The notes under the pieces are model-generated. The model did not search any database and was not told where the DNA came from. It saw only the letters and a program-made list of their open reading frames with translations. This document shows, piece by piece, positions 7,257 to 14,650 of a DNA stretch of 29,407 nt. The DNA comes from DYGT01 sp964607795. Its GTDB lineage: Bacteria; Patescibacteriota; Microgenomatia; UBA8517. The DNA is taken from assembly GCA_964607795.1 (NCBI GenBank), contig CAZSLA010000009.1:1-29407 (forward strand), written 5' to 3'. How positions within the stretch are numbered: the stretch's first letter is position 1; each line of letters begins with the position of its first letter. Both the position numbers and the translations under genes were made by a program.

Positions 7257-8456
7257 TTAAAGCTGGGAATAGATCTGGATGCATTTACTTGCGGCCGCCT
7301 CCCAACTGGCAAGCATGGCCTCGTGGTGGCCGTTTTGCGCCAATTCTTTTTGCATGCTGCCGTAAGAAATGACGGATAAAATCTTATCGGCCATGTCCTC
7401 TACATCCCAAAAATCGGTTTTTAATGCGTGGTGAAGTACTTCAGATACTCCTGACTGCTTGGAGATTAAAACCGGTGTGTTGTGAAGTAAAGACTCCAAA
7501 GGCGTCAGGCCAAAAGGCTCAGAAACCGAAGGCATGACAAATAAATCGGCGGCCTCAAATGCCTGGGAAAGTTCCTCGCCGCGCAAAAATCCGGCAAAAA
7601 TGACTTTGTCCGATATGCCGTAGGAGCTTACTAGCTCCATCATCTGGCCCTCCATATCTCCCGATCCGGCAACTACAAACAAGGTCTTGGGGTGGTGACG
7701 CAAAACAATATTGGCCGCGTTGATAAAATACTCGGGCCCTTTCATAATGGTAATACGGCCGACAAAAAGTACTATTTTGTAACCTTTCTTTTTGTAAGCC
7801 CTAAAGCCCGCGGGTAGAGCCGTCCCCAGCCGATAACTTGCTGGATTAACGCCGTTATGGACCACATCAATTTTGTCGCCGGCAAGATCGTACTTTTTCA
7901 TCAAAGTATTCTTGGTAAATTGGCTGACGGAAATTATCTTGTCTGCTCTGTGGGTACCTTCATATTCTTTTTGATAGATTGCCTCATTGGGGTTACCCGC
8001 GGTTCTGTCCACTTCAGTAGCGTGGACGTGCGCCACTAAAGGAGCTGCTATGGCTTTCTTGGCCGCAAGCCCAGCTCCAAAGCTTAACCAGTCATGGGCG
8101 TGGATTACTTGCCCACCTACTTTTTTGGCAATTTTCGAAGCTGCAAGACCATATCTTTCTACTTCAGAAAATAAGCTGTCTGCATACATGCGACCCCTGT
8201 AGTTTTTTCTCAGCAGCTTATAGCTGGCCTGGGTCATATAGGGCACAAGAAAGCTATTTACGCTATAAATTTTGAGCTTAGGCAAGCTGGCAAAAATGAT
8301 TTTAAAATTCTCGCTACCAAAATCGGCTCTACTGGGAAGGACAAAAGTAAGCTCAACCCCTTGCTCCGCAAGCGCCCGGGCCAGCCCTTGGCAAGCCACA
8401 CCCAAGCCGCCGCTATTGTGAGGCGGATATTCCCACCCAAACATCAAAACTTTCAT
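7257..8456 (-). CDS. GT4-family glucosyltransferase, glycogen synthase-like
   Basis: A 399-residue GT-B fold retaining glycosyltransferase. The N-terminus FGWEYPPHNSGGLGVACQGL (about residues 6-25) has the Gly-rich donor loop of the starch/glycogen synthase-like GT4 group. The C-terminal half carries KIVLFVGRITIMKGPEYF and the E-x7-E motif in SEPFGLTPLE. Such enzymes use ADP- or UDP-glucose to extend alpha-1,4-glucan, or act on sucrose or trehalose precursors; the acceptor is not visible. The ATG at 8456, just after the stop of the membrane protein gene, is preferred over the upstream start at 8507, which would add residues lying inside that gene. Its place ahead of GH57, GH15 and a sugar kinase suggests the synthetic arm of a glucan-storage pathway. 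Confidence 0.85.
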   Translation of the reverse strand: MKVLMFGWEYPPHNSGGLGVACQGLARALAEQGVELTFVLPSRADFGSENFKIIFASLPKLKIYSVNSFLVPYMTQASYKLLRKNYRGRMYADSLFSEVERYGLAASKIAKKVGGQVIHAHDWLSFGAGLAAKKAIAAPLVAHVHATEVDRTAGNPNEAIYQKEYEGTHRADKIISVSQFTKNTLMKKYDLAGDKIDVVHNGVNPASYRLGTALPAGFRAYKKKGYKIVLFVGRITIMKGPEYFINAANIVLRHHPKTLFVVAGSGDMEGQMMELVSSYGISDKVIFAGFLRGEELSQAFEAADLFVMPSVSEPFGLTPLESLLHNTPVLISKQSGVSEVLHHALKTDFWDVEDMADKILSVISYGSMQKELAQNGHHEAMLASWEAAASKCIQIYSQL

Positions 8457-8458
8457 GC

Positions 8459-8995
8459 TTAAAAAATAAATGCAAAAGCCAAAACCAATAAACTGACCAC
8501 AAGCCACAACAAAACTTCCTGGTCTTTTTCAAGCTTTAAAGAAATTTTCTGTTGCCAGCGCCCCAGGCTATTAAGTTCTTGTAAATCCATAAATTGGTCC
8601 AGTAAAAGATGAAGCATGATGCCCAAAACCATGCCTCTGCCAAACAAACTTCCGGACGAAGTAATCACTAAAATCATCAGAATAATGGCCACCAATTCAA
8701 ACAAATAAGAATGAAAAACGGTGTACGTGCGCTCATGCTTGGTAAGCACCAAAAGGCCCAGGGCGTTTGCCCACCTTTTGTTTTTTAGTAAATAAGCCGT
8801 ACGCTGGGAAGTAAACTCCGTGGGGCGCAAAAACAAAGAATATAAGATGTGGTCCAGGTCCGGCAAAAGCACACCCACAATGCCGCCCAGCCAAAAATAT
8901 AGATAAACAAAGCCGCTGTACCAACCTCGGACTAAACTGATCAGCAAAAAAAATACTAGCAAAGATCCAAAATGGACAGTAAATTCCTTTTTCAT
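8459..8995 (-). CDS. Membrane protein with DxDH motif (DUF457/YdjM-like metal-dependent hydrolase family)
   Basis: A 178-residue protein with about four hydrophobic segments, including ones near residues 8-20, 25-40, 110-130 and 158-178. Between them are polar motifs typical of the YdjM/DUF457 group: LLPDLDHILY (about 44-53), an HER..FHS block (about 90-100) and MLHLLLDQFMDLQ (about 125-137), which together could bind a metal at the membrane face. I chose the ATG at 8995 because the upstream extension to 9091 is not membrane-like, and an AAGG lies 11 nt before this ATG. It starts the long minus-strand operon, with its stop 2 nt before the GT4 start. The reaction is unknown; the link to glucan metabolism is only by position. 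Confidence 0.65.
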   Translation of the reverse strand: MKKEFTVHFGSLLVFFLLISLVRGWYSGFVYLYFWLGGIVGVLLPDLDHILYSLFLRPTEFTSQRTAYLLKNKRWANALGLLVLTKHERTYTVFHSYLFELVAIILMILVITSSGSLFGRGMVLGIMLHLLLDQFMDLQELNSLGRWQQKISLKLEKDQEVLLWLVVSLLVLAFAFIF

Positions 8996-9090
8996 TAATA
9001 AATGCCTTAACCCATTGTGCATCCTTTTGGGCCTTAGTTCAAGCTTTGGCTTTAAAAATATGATACAACAAGGAGTACCTAGACGGTACA

Positions 9091-9245
9091 ATGTTCAACC
9101 CACCGCCTTTAACTATACTTAAGAAAAAAAGCTAAGTCCTTTTGAACAATCTTTAAGAAATGCTGAAGCCGAATCTAAAGGGAAATTTGTAAGAGAACAC
9201 ATTGGAACTGGAACCAAAGCCAATCCAAGGCTCGGTAACAGCTAA
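9091..9245 (+). pseudogene. Small ORF split by a frameshift at a 7-A run
   Basis: The ATG at 9091 opens MFNPPPLTILKKKS and stops at 9133-9135. A -1 shift at the seven A residues (9124-9130) would join it to a 37-codon stretch, KLSPFEQSLRNAEAESKGKF and onward to PRLGNS, ending with TAA at 9243-9245. The joined product would be about 50 residues, with no recognised domain. An AAGGAG lies at 9070-9075, farther from the ATG than usual. It may be a decayed gene, a slippage-dependent gene or an assembly error in the homopolymer. It is convergent with the 93-aa gene on the minus strand. Confidence 0.35.
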
Positions 9246-9253
9246 CTTATAAA

Positions 9254-9535
9254 TCATTTCTTAGGAGTTTTCAACTTTTTAAGTTTCCACATGAACAAAG
9301 CAGCTTTGTTGCGCGCGCCCGCGTCTTTTACAAAATTGCGGGCGGTTTCCAGTTTGCCGCGGGGAGTGATTTTGGCAAGTTTTATATAAAGGGATTTATG
9401 CTCAAGGTCACCCAGCTCCACAGCCAAATCATAGCCATATTGCTGGAATTCGCGGCTGATATATTTATCCTCCACGCTTTCAAAGCGCTGCAGAATATCT
9501 CTCAAACTAGTAAAGCCTTGTTTTCTGCTAGCCAT
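9254..9535 (-). CDS. Small basic protein of unknown function
   Basis: A 93-residue soluble protein, rich in Lys and Arg, predicted mostly helical from its residue pattern. It begins MASRKQGFTSLRDILQRF and ends in a Lys-rich tail. I do not recognise a family. Its ATG lies inside the last codons of pth, with an 8-nt overlap, so the two are translationally coupled; that coupling and normal codon composition argue for a real gene. The basic charge and position after pth would fit a translation- or nucleic-acid-related role, but this is inference only. Confidence 0.6.
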   Translation of the reverse strand: MASRKQGFTSLRDILQRFESVEDKYISREFQQYGYDLAVELGDLEHKSLYIKLAKITPRGKLETARNFVKDAGARNKAALFMWKLKKLKTPKK

Positions 9536-10067
9536 CTAAATTTAGGTAATTATCAAAAAGCTCACCAGTAGCTTTTTTTACTGCCCCACGAAGAACTTGT
9601 AATTCAGCTTCAGCCATAGACTGCAAAACATAAACCTCTGGCGCCATTTCCCTTGATCCGGCTCGCGCGTCCACACCCAGGCGTATTCTCCAAAAATCGG
9701 CACTCCCCAAGCTCTCAATCACGGAAGTGAGGCCATTATGATCTTTGGGGCCGATGGCTTTTTGGATTTTATACTCGCCCATCTTGATATCCAAGTCATC
9801 ATGACCAACTAAAATCTGTTCAGGGACAATTTTAAAATGCCGGGCAAACTTGGCAACTACCTTGCCCGACTCGTTCATAAAACTCAAAGGCTTTACCACT
9901 AAAACCTCGCCCTTTTTATAAAACTGGGCATTAAATTTCACCGAATTGTCAAAGGCGGCTCCAGGCTCAATGCACTGCAATAAATAATCCACCAGCATAA
10001 AACCAGCATTATGACGGGTGTAAAAATAGCGATCCCCCGGGTTACCAAGGCCTACGACCATTTGCAT
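9528..10067 (-). CDS. pth: Peptidyl-tRNA hydrolase
   Basis: This enzyme frees tRNA from prematurely released peptidyl-tRNA in the cytoplasm. The 179-residue sequence has the family start VVGLGNPG (4-11) with N9, the catalytic His in TRHNAGF (H19), the substrate-binding Asn in SFMNESG (N65), the Asp pair in GHDDLD (90-91) and the Asn in DHNGL (N111). The length is close to the normal 185-195. The next gene in the operon overlaps its end by 8 nt. A TATACT at 10073-10078 lies only 5 nt before the ATG, which would give a leaderless message if used. No good -35 accompanies it, so read-through from upstream is also possible. ATG at 10067 and ATG at 10061 are both plausible starts. Confidence 0.95.
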   Translation of the reverse strand: MQMVVGLGNPGDRYFYTRHNAGFMLVDYLLQCIEPGAAFDNSVKFNAQFYKKGEVLVVKPLSFMNESGKVVAKFARHFKIVPEQILVGHDDLDIKMGEYKIQKAIGPKDHNGLTSVIESLGSADFWRIRLGVDARAGSREMAPEVYVLQSMAEAELQVLRGAVKKATGELFDNYLNLDG

Positions 10068-10083
10068 ACCCTAGTATAACTCT

Positions 10084-10404
10084 TTAGAGAAACTTGCGAG
10101 CGTATTTGCCGACAATTGGAAGCTCCCATTCAACCCCCTGAGATGCTTGATAAATAAGCATCAACCAGATGGCAAACTCTCCAAGCATCAAAAGCGGGAC
10201 AATAAAATTCACCATGGGAATGGCGCTCAAAACGGTATTGACCACAAAGACGATAAGCGAAAATATAATCGACTGCATGGCATGAAAACGGACAAAAGGA
10301 TTGCGCTCCATGACCAGGAAAAAGACGCCGGTTACTACTAAAAGGACGTATGCCAAGGCCCCCGCTGTTTCTTTTTTAAGTCCAGTAGAAGATTGTGCTG
10401 CCAA
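10084..10404 (-). CDS. Small membrane protein, DUF4870/Tic20-like
   Basis: A protein of about 106 residues with three or four hydrophobic segments separated by short loops. The second loop reads ERNPFVRFHAMQSIIF, which resembles the conserved NPFVRFHAxQS-type motif of small DUF4870/Tic20-like membrane proteins. Function is unknown for bacterial members. Start choice: the GTG at 10413 is itself part of the Shine-Dalgarno sequence AAAGGAGGTG, so the in-frame TTG at 10404, 8 nt after GGAGG, is more likely. The Shine-Dalgarno sequence overlaps the final Arg codons and TGA of the upstream 475-aa gene, so the two should be translationally coupled. Confidence 0.7.
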   Translation of the reverse strand: MAAQSSTGLKKETAGALAYVLLVVTGVFFLVMERNPFVRFHAMQSIIFSLIVFVVNTVLSAIPMVNFIVPLLMLGEFAIWLMLIYQASQGVEWELPIVGKYARKFL

Positions 10405-10409
10405 ATTAA

Positions 10410-11837
10410 TCACCTCCTTTTGCTGCTAACTAAAAATTGTTTTGTCTTTTTGTCGAATTTGACTTTTAAATTTTTGCGCTCCTCAATCCCCTTTTTATAG
10501 TCTTCAAGCGCGGCTTGCGAAACCCAACCCCAAGTTCCTGCGGTTTGTTTTAATGAGCTTGGAGCCATAAGCTGCCTGCTAAAAACTCTTACCAACTCGT
10601 CGGCTTGGGGGGTGGTGCTCAGTAAATTTCTGAAAGCACTGAAGGCAAGATTAAAGTTGTCCAAAGCCTCCCAAAATTCACCTTCGAGTATACCCCCGGC
10701 TCTGTCGTCCAGCTTTTGGCTATATTTTTTTAGTTCCTTAAATAGCTTTTGCGGCTTATTTTTATATTTTTTCTCTTTCTTGGCCACCAGGTCTTTAAAC
10801 TGCCAATTTTTGCCATATTCTTCGTACCACCTATTAAGCTTGTGTTGCAATTCGCGCTCCAATTTCGCGGCAATTCTAAACTCATCAATGTCCGGCTTAT
10901 TGCCATTTTCGGTAGCATTTATAAAATGCTCGGCTTGGTTCTGGAGCAACTTATTCGCGCACATAAACTGCACCATCCGCCAACCGAGAGTGTAGCTTCC
11001 GCGCGGTAGGTTGCTTTGAACCTTTTGGTATAATTCTTGGCGGTGACCCTGCATACTCGCAAGCCCGGCTTTGTAGTCATTAATTCTGCCTGCGTTAAAA
11101 TTTTTGGGCTTATTCAGAGCAGCAATAATGGCTTCTGCTTCTTTTACAATTTCCTCGAACAAAAATTTCTGGTCTTGGGTCCTTTCCTGCTCGCGCTTGT
11201 CAAGCACGCGTTGCGTGGGCGGGCGCATGGCCTCCAGCGGGGATGGCGCTACCGGAGGGGCAATATCTTCAGGCGGCATCACTGGTGGCGCGATGTTTTC
11301 TGGTAAAGGAACAGGCACATCATCTTCAAATACTTCGTGAGGGAGCGTGGGTACTTGGATTAATAAGCCATCCTCGGTTTGTGCTGCTTCTTCGTCGATC
11401 ATTTTGTGTACAAAACTGGGTGTCTCATCAGAAGGCAAACCGCTATCTTTCATAGAATCTGTAGTAAAAGTCGGCATTTCACTGACCGGCTTAGTGGAGT
11501 CCAGTTTCTCCTCAAAGCTACCGAGCTCCTCCTCCAGTGCGGCATACATCTTTGGATTATCTCTTTTCAAAGACTCTAAATGGTCAGAAAACGCTTGTCG
11601 CTCTTTATCAAGCTCCTTTTGGTCTGAATCTTGGTGATTGACTGACTTTTGATAATCGCTCCCTCCTGCCAAAGTTATATAATAATTTAAATTGCCATAA
11701 TCTATGTGGATATCTTTTGCCTGGCCATCTTTTTTTAAGGCATGAAACCGCCGGTTAGCATCTTCATATCTGGCAATAAAATCAGACCTGCTTTTAGTTT
11801 CTGGCGTTTGTGCCCCTGTTTCGGTTCCCTGCCCCAT
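10410..11837 (-). CDS. Large charged helical protein with Pro-rich linker, unknown function
   Basis: A 475-residue protein with no family that I recognise. Three zones are visible. Residues 1-150 are charged and mostly helical, with several acidic and Gln/Ser-rich stretches. Residues 150-215 form an acidic Pro-rich linker containing an imperfect tandem, ENIAPPVMP then EDIAPPVAP. Residues 220-475 are long helices rich in Lys, Glu and Leu with coiled-coil character and a basic end. There is no signal peptide or membrane segment. Its TGA overlaps the ribosome binding site of the small membrane protein gene, suggesting that the two products work together. Upstream, TTGACC and AATGAT spaced 17 nt apart lie just before the ATG and may be a promoter giving a near-leaderless message. 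The gene begins right beside a transposase remnant. Confidence 0.65.
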   Translation of the reverse strand: MGQGTETGAQTPETKSRSDFIARYEDANRRFHALKKDGQAKDIHIDYGNLNYYITLAGGSDYQKSVNHQDSDQKELDKERQAFSDHLESLKRDNPKMYAALEEELGSFEEKLDSTKPVSEMPTFTTDSMKDSGLPSDETPSFVHKMIDEEAAQTEDGLLIQVPTLPHEVFEDDVPVPLPENIAPPVMPPEDIAPPVAPSPLEAMRPPTQRVLDKREQERTQDQKFLFEEIVKEAEAIIAALNKPKNFNAGRINDYKAGLASMQGHRQELYQKVQSNLPRGSYTLGWRMVQFMCANKLLQNQAEHFINATENGNKPDIDEFRIAAKLERELQHKLNRWYEEYGKNWQFKDLVAKKEKKYKNKPQKLFKELKKYSQKLDDRAGGILEGEFWEALDNFNLAFSAFRNLLSTTPQADELVRVFSRQLMAPSSLKQTAGTWGWVSQAALEDYKKGIEERKNLKVKFDKKTKQFLVSSKRR

Positions 11838-11883
11838 ACTTAATCATTGCAAATCATGGCCCTAAGGTCAATCAGGGCTTAAT

Positions 11884-12306
11884 CTAGCACCACATTTGCG
11901 ACAACTTCATAAGTGTCTTCAGGCCTATGCCAAGGTGAGGTCTTTCATGGTCGTATTCGTGAAGGTATTCTGAAAAGCCTTTCAATGACAGCTTATTCAA
12001 AGCAGGTCCAAGGAAGTCCAGAAAGCTCAGGGGTTATGAGTAGTATCTTGAAACTTAGGTCTTTTAAAGTATCCATATTCTCTCACAAAGCCTCTTAACT
12101 TTAAAACTGTGGACTCGTTGGTGGATATTAAGACCTAATTTGTGAGTGATTCTTTCCGCGGTCCGACCTTTTACTAGCCTTAACTTTTCTATCTCCTTTT
12201 CTTTGGAAGTCAGTATTTTTCTTGATCTGGCAGGTTTTGTAGATTTTCTCTTAAACCCTCTTAAGATAAAAGCATTCCCGACCTTACAAAAGTTTTTTTC
12301 TTCCAT
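11884..12306 (-). pseudogene. IS481-like transposase remnant with the catalytic core deleted
   Basis: The 5' part (12306 to about 12064) encodes a helix-turn-helix head typical of integrase-type transposases: GFKRKSTKPARSRKILTSKE, then KLRLVKGRTAERITHKLGL. The last part, in another frame and ending with TAG at 11884-11886, encodes GFSEYLHEYDHERPHLGIGL, the C-terminal end of the DDE integrase core (YNHERPHLGL in the family). About 80 nt of frameshifted sequence joins them, whereas a full gene would hold some 150-200 codons of DDE domain here. So the element cannot transpose. The family call (IS481, possibly a related IS3-type) is inference from these two ends; I could not find clear terminal inverted repeats. 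Confidence 0.75.
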
Positions 12307-12343
12307 CTCCTTACTGTAGAATAGTCAGATAGAGCCAGGAAAG

Positions 12344-12363
12344 CCATGGACTTTAGCCCATGG
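12344..12363. repeat. Inverted repeat at the junction of two gene remnants
   Basis: Two CCATGG arms (12344-12349 and 12358-12363) surround an 8-nt loop, with partial pairing outside the arms. It lies exactly between the transposase remnant and the truncated P-type ATPase and contains no coding signal. It could be the outer end of the former insertion element or a simple transcription stop; there is no T-tract. Confidence 0.4.
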
Positions 12364-12364
12364 T

Positions 12365-12695
12365 TTAATGCGTGGGAAGAGTCACGATACTCCCGTCGCG
12401 AATAACTTTGGCTATGGGATGGATAAGTTTTTTAAGCGCAAACAGGGCTTTACCTGCCCGCACACCCAGAAGTGAATTGATCACTACTGCCACGGCTATA
12501 ACTGCCGTATCGGAATAATCCCCGAGCACAAAAGTTACCCCTGCCGAAGCCAGCAAAATATATACCAAAGGGTTTCTTAATTGAGCCACAAAAATGCTAA
12601 AATTTAAGGGCGGCGGCTTTTCCGGCAGACTATTGGGGCCGAATTTAGCTAAGCGGATGTACGGCCTCTTGGGTGCTCAAGCCTTGGGCAAGCAT
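12365..12695 (-). pseudogene. N-terminal fragment of a P-type cation-transporting ATPase
   Basis: From the ATG at 12695 the sequence reads MLAQGLSTQEAV, then shifts frame near 12660 and continues as IRLAKFGPNSLPEKPPP, then IFVAQLRNPLVYILLASAGV and an ending with KKLIHPIAKVIRDGSIVTLP. This matches the cation-ATPase N-terminal domain, the first transmembrane pair and the beginning of the actuator domain of Ca2+/H+-type P-ATPases, normally about 850-900 residues. The phosphorylation site (DKTGT) and everything after it are missing, and the reading ends at 12365 next to the transposase remnant. Combined frameshift and truncation show a dead gene, probably cut by the insertion element and later deletion. 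Confidence 0.8.
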
Positions 12696-12713
12696 AATTT
12701 ATGCTAACACGCT

Positions 12714-14417
12714 TTACTGAAGCATTTGTAGATCTTTAATTTCCTTAAAAGTTGTTGCCTGGCTTGCAGTTTTGTCGTCCTGAAACCTAACCAATCTGGG
12801 AAACCTGAGTGCGACGCCAGCTGTATGACTTGGGCTTTTTGTAATTTCATCAGCAGCAAGCTCAACAACTGTTTCTGGTTTTACCCAAAAATCTGGTATA
12901 AGTAACTTGTTAACAATATAATTTTTAGGTTTATTATTTATTTTTATTTTGTTAAGCCTGTCAAAAAGATCGCGGAATTGCTCGTCGGTTAAACCGGTTC
13001 CCACTTTAGTAATGGTTTTAATTTTTTCTCCATCCAGAACTCCGGCTAAAAACTGACCAATACCAAACTGTGTACGCTTACCTTTACCAGCAGAAAATCC
13101 CATAACCACACAGTCCACGGTGTCCGCAAGCTGAGCCTTGGAAGTTTCCGCTTCTTTCATTTTCACCCAACGCCAGCCGCCTCTCCCGGGCACATAGTGG
13201 CTCACCAGGCTTTTTACCACAATGCCTTCATAGCCTTGGCTACGCATTGCAGTATAGAGGCTTGAAATCCGCGAAGCCTCGCTTACTTTTTGGCTGCTAA
13301 CCAATTTAATGAGCTTTTTTGGCTTGACAATCTTTTGTAAAACGCCTCGCCGCACGGGATATGCTTTTTTCATCAAGTCCGTGCCGTCACAAAAAAGGAC
13401 ATCAAAAATATAAAAAGAAATAGCTACTTTGGCAGCTGCCTTTTGGATTTCATGCTTGCGGCGCCTGGTCATAGTGGTTTGGAAATTGGCCATTTTTTGC
13501 CTGCTTTCTTCCATGCCAATGGCTTCCGAATCCAAAATTACCTTATCGGCCGTGAGGTACTTACCCAAATTATCAAGCTCGGGAAACATCCAGCCAATCT
13601 GGTTTAAGTTACGACTGAAAGCTAAAACTCTGTTTTGTTTTCTATCAAAATGCAGCTGCACCCGCAGGCCATCAAGCTTAGGCTCCACCGCAACAACGCC
13701 GCCCATTTTGCCAAGCATCTCATCCGGGCTTTTGAGCCTTTGAGCAAGCATGGCACCAACAGGTATACCCACTTCAGGCTTGGGATCTTTTGTAGCTTTT
13801 TTCAGGCCCTCACTTTTTACTTTATAAGCCAGAAGCGCAATATCTGAAATCACCTGATAAGCAGCCTCCAGGCTTTGCTTTTCACTTTTATCCCCTGCTA
13901 CCATCCAAGACAAACTATCCAAAACCGTTTTATCTGAAAAGCCCAGCCTCAGTTTACCTATGGGGATGCGGGCCACGTACTTAGCCTCAAGTGGCGAAAG
14001 CTTGGTGAACAAATCTGCCAAAAGATTTATCTTTTTTTCTTGGCTGCCTATGCCCTCAGCTTGAGCAACTGCGTACAGCCGGTTATAGACCTCGGTAATA
14101 GACAAAGTTTTTCCTGTTGTTTTGGTTAACTTATAAGCCACGTTACCCAAGTCACCCTCTTTTTTATACAAGGCCTTAACTTCATCTTTGGACATTTTAT
14201 AAGCCACAGAAAGGGCTGCAAGTTCGGTTTTTTCAGCCACATTAAAAACAATGTCTTTAAAGCCAGGAGCCAGCTGGCCCAGTAAAAGATTGACCGTCTG
14301 GGAAGTCTCAGAAGCCTCGATTTTCCTTAATAATTGGGCTAGAATTTGGGTAATTGTAATGCGGGAGCTGGTGGCTTCGAGATCCCCAAGATAGCGACTT
14401 AAGGTGTAGAACTGCAT
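12714..14417 (-). CDS. lig: ATP-dependent DNA ligase (archaeal/eukaryotic LigI-like)
   Basis: A 567-residue ligase that seals DNA nicks through an enzyme-AMP intermediate. The N-terminal helical DNA-binding domain (about 1-225) includes VARIPIGKLRLGFSDKTVLD, as in archaeal and eukaryotic replicative ligases. The adenylation motif I is VEPKLDGLRVQ with the nucleophile K247; downstream are FSRNLNQ (motif Ia/III region), SEAIGM, EGIVVKSL (motif IV) and WVKMKE (motif V), then an OB-fold. The length matches archaeal LigI (550-600), not the short bacterial LigB/C/D forms. A TATAAT at 14424-14429 lies 6 nt before the ATG, so the message may be leaderless. Whether it replaces or accompanies the NAD-dependent LigA cannot be told from this window. 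It may have been acquired from archaea (inference). Confidence 0.93.
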   Translation of the reverse strand: MQFYTLSRYLGDLEATSSRITITQILAQLLRKIEASETSQTVNLLLGQLAPGFKDIVFNVAEKTELAALSVAYKMSKDEVKALYKKEGDLGNVAYKLTKTTGKTLSITEVYNRLYAVAQAEGIGSQEKKINLLADLFTKLSPLEAKYVARIPIGKLRLGFSDKTVLDSLSWMVAGDKSEKQSLEAAYQVISDIALLAYKVKSEGLKKATKDPKPEVGIPVGAMLAQRLKSPDEMLGKMGGVVAVEPKLDGLRVQLHFDRKQNRVLAFSRNLNQIGWMFPELDNLGKYLTADKVILDSEAIGMEESRQKMANFQTTMTRRRKHEIQKAAAKVAISFYIFDVLFCDGTDLMKKAYPVRRGVLQKIVKPKKLIKLVSSQKVSEASRISSLYTAMRSQGYEGIVVKSLVSHYVPGRGGWRWVKMKEAETSKAQLADTVDCVVMGFSAGKGKRTQFGIGQFLAGVLDGEKIKTITKVGTGLTDEQFRDLFDRLNKIKINNKPKNYIVNKLLIPDFWVKPETVVELAADEITKSPSHTAGVALRFPRLVRFQDDKTASQATTFKEIKDLQMLQ

Positions 14418-14423
14418 ACGCCC

Positions 14424-14429
14424 ATTATA
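14424..14429 (-). promoter_or_regulatory. Candidate -10 element 6 nt upstream of the ligase start
   Basis: A perfect TATAAT on the minus strand followed by GGGCGT and the ATG. Transcription would start at or within a base or two of the start codon. No convincing -35 is visible at 16-18 nt, which lowers confidence. Confidence 0.5.
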
Positions 14430-14436
14430 CTACCAA

Positions 14437-14649
14437 CTAGATCCGCTGACTCATGTAAGAAGCAAAGAAAAAGTAAGCAAAAATGACCACACCGATAAAG
14501 GCTATGCCAAAAAGTAAACTGATAAGCCCGTGCCATTCATGGTGAAACACTTTGTTTAGTCCTTCGCCCACCAGGGTTAAGCCAAAAAGGCTGGGCAACA
14601 CCAGGATCATGTATAAAAATTGCGGATCTGTCGGAAATGAACTGGTCAT
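14437..14649 (-). CDS. Small two-helix membrane protein, unknown
   Basis: A 70-residue protein with two hydrophobic segments, about residues 12-30 and 42-65, joined by a short loop containing NKVFHHEWHG, which is His-rich. Both ends are short and polar. I know no family for it. The ATG follows the Fic stop codon after a single nt, so the two genes are coupled, and the ligase gene begins 19 nt downstream. A small membrane protein coupled to a Fic protein could be an anchor or regulator, but nothing in the sequence proves this. Confidence 0.55.
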   Translation of the reverse strand: MTSSFPTDPQFLYMILVLPSLFGLTLVGEGLNKVFHHEWHGLISLLFGIAFIGVVIFAYFFFASYMSQRI

Positions 14650-14650
14650 T

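Noticed and set aside
12064..12306. Stand-alone LuxR-type regulator from the 80-aa helix-turn-helix ORF
   Set aside because: Its preceding GFKRKSTKPARS segment and the integrase C-terminus just downstream fit a transposase remnant better.
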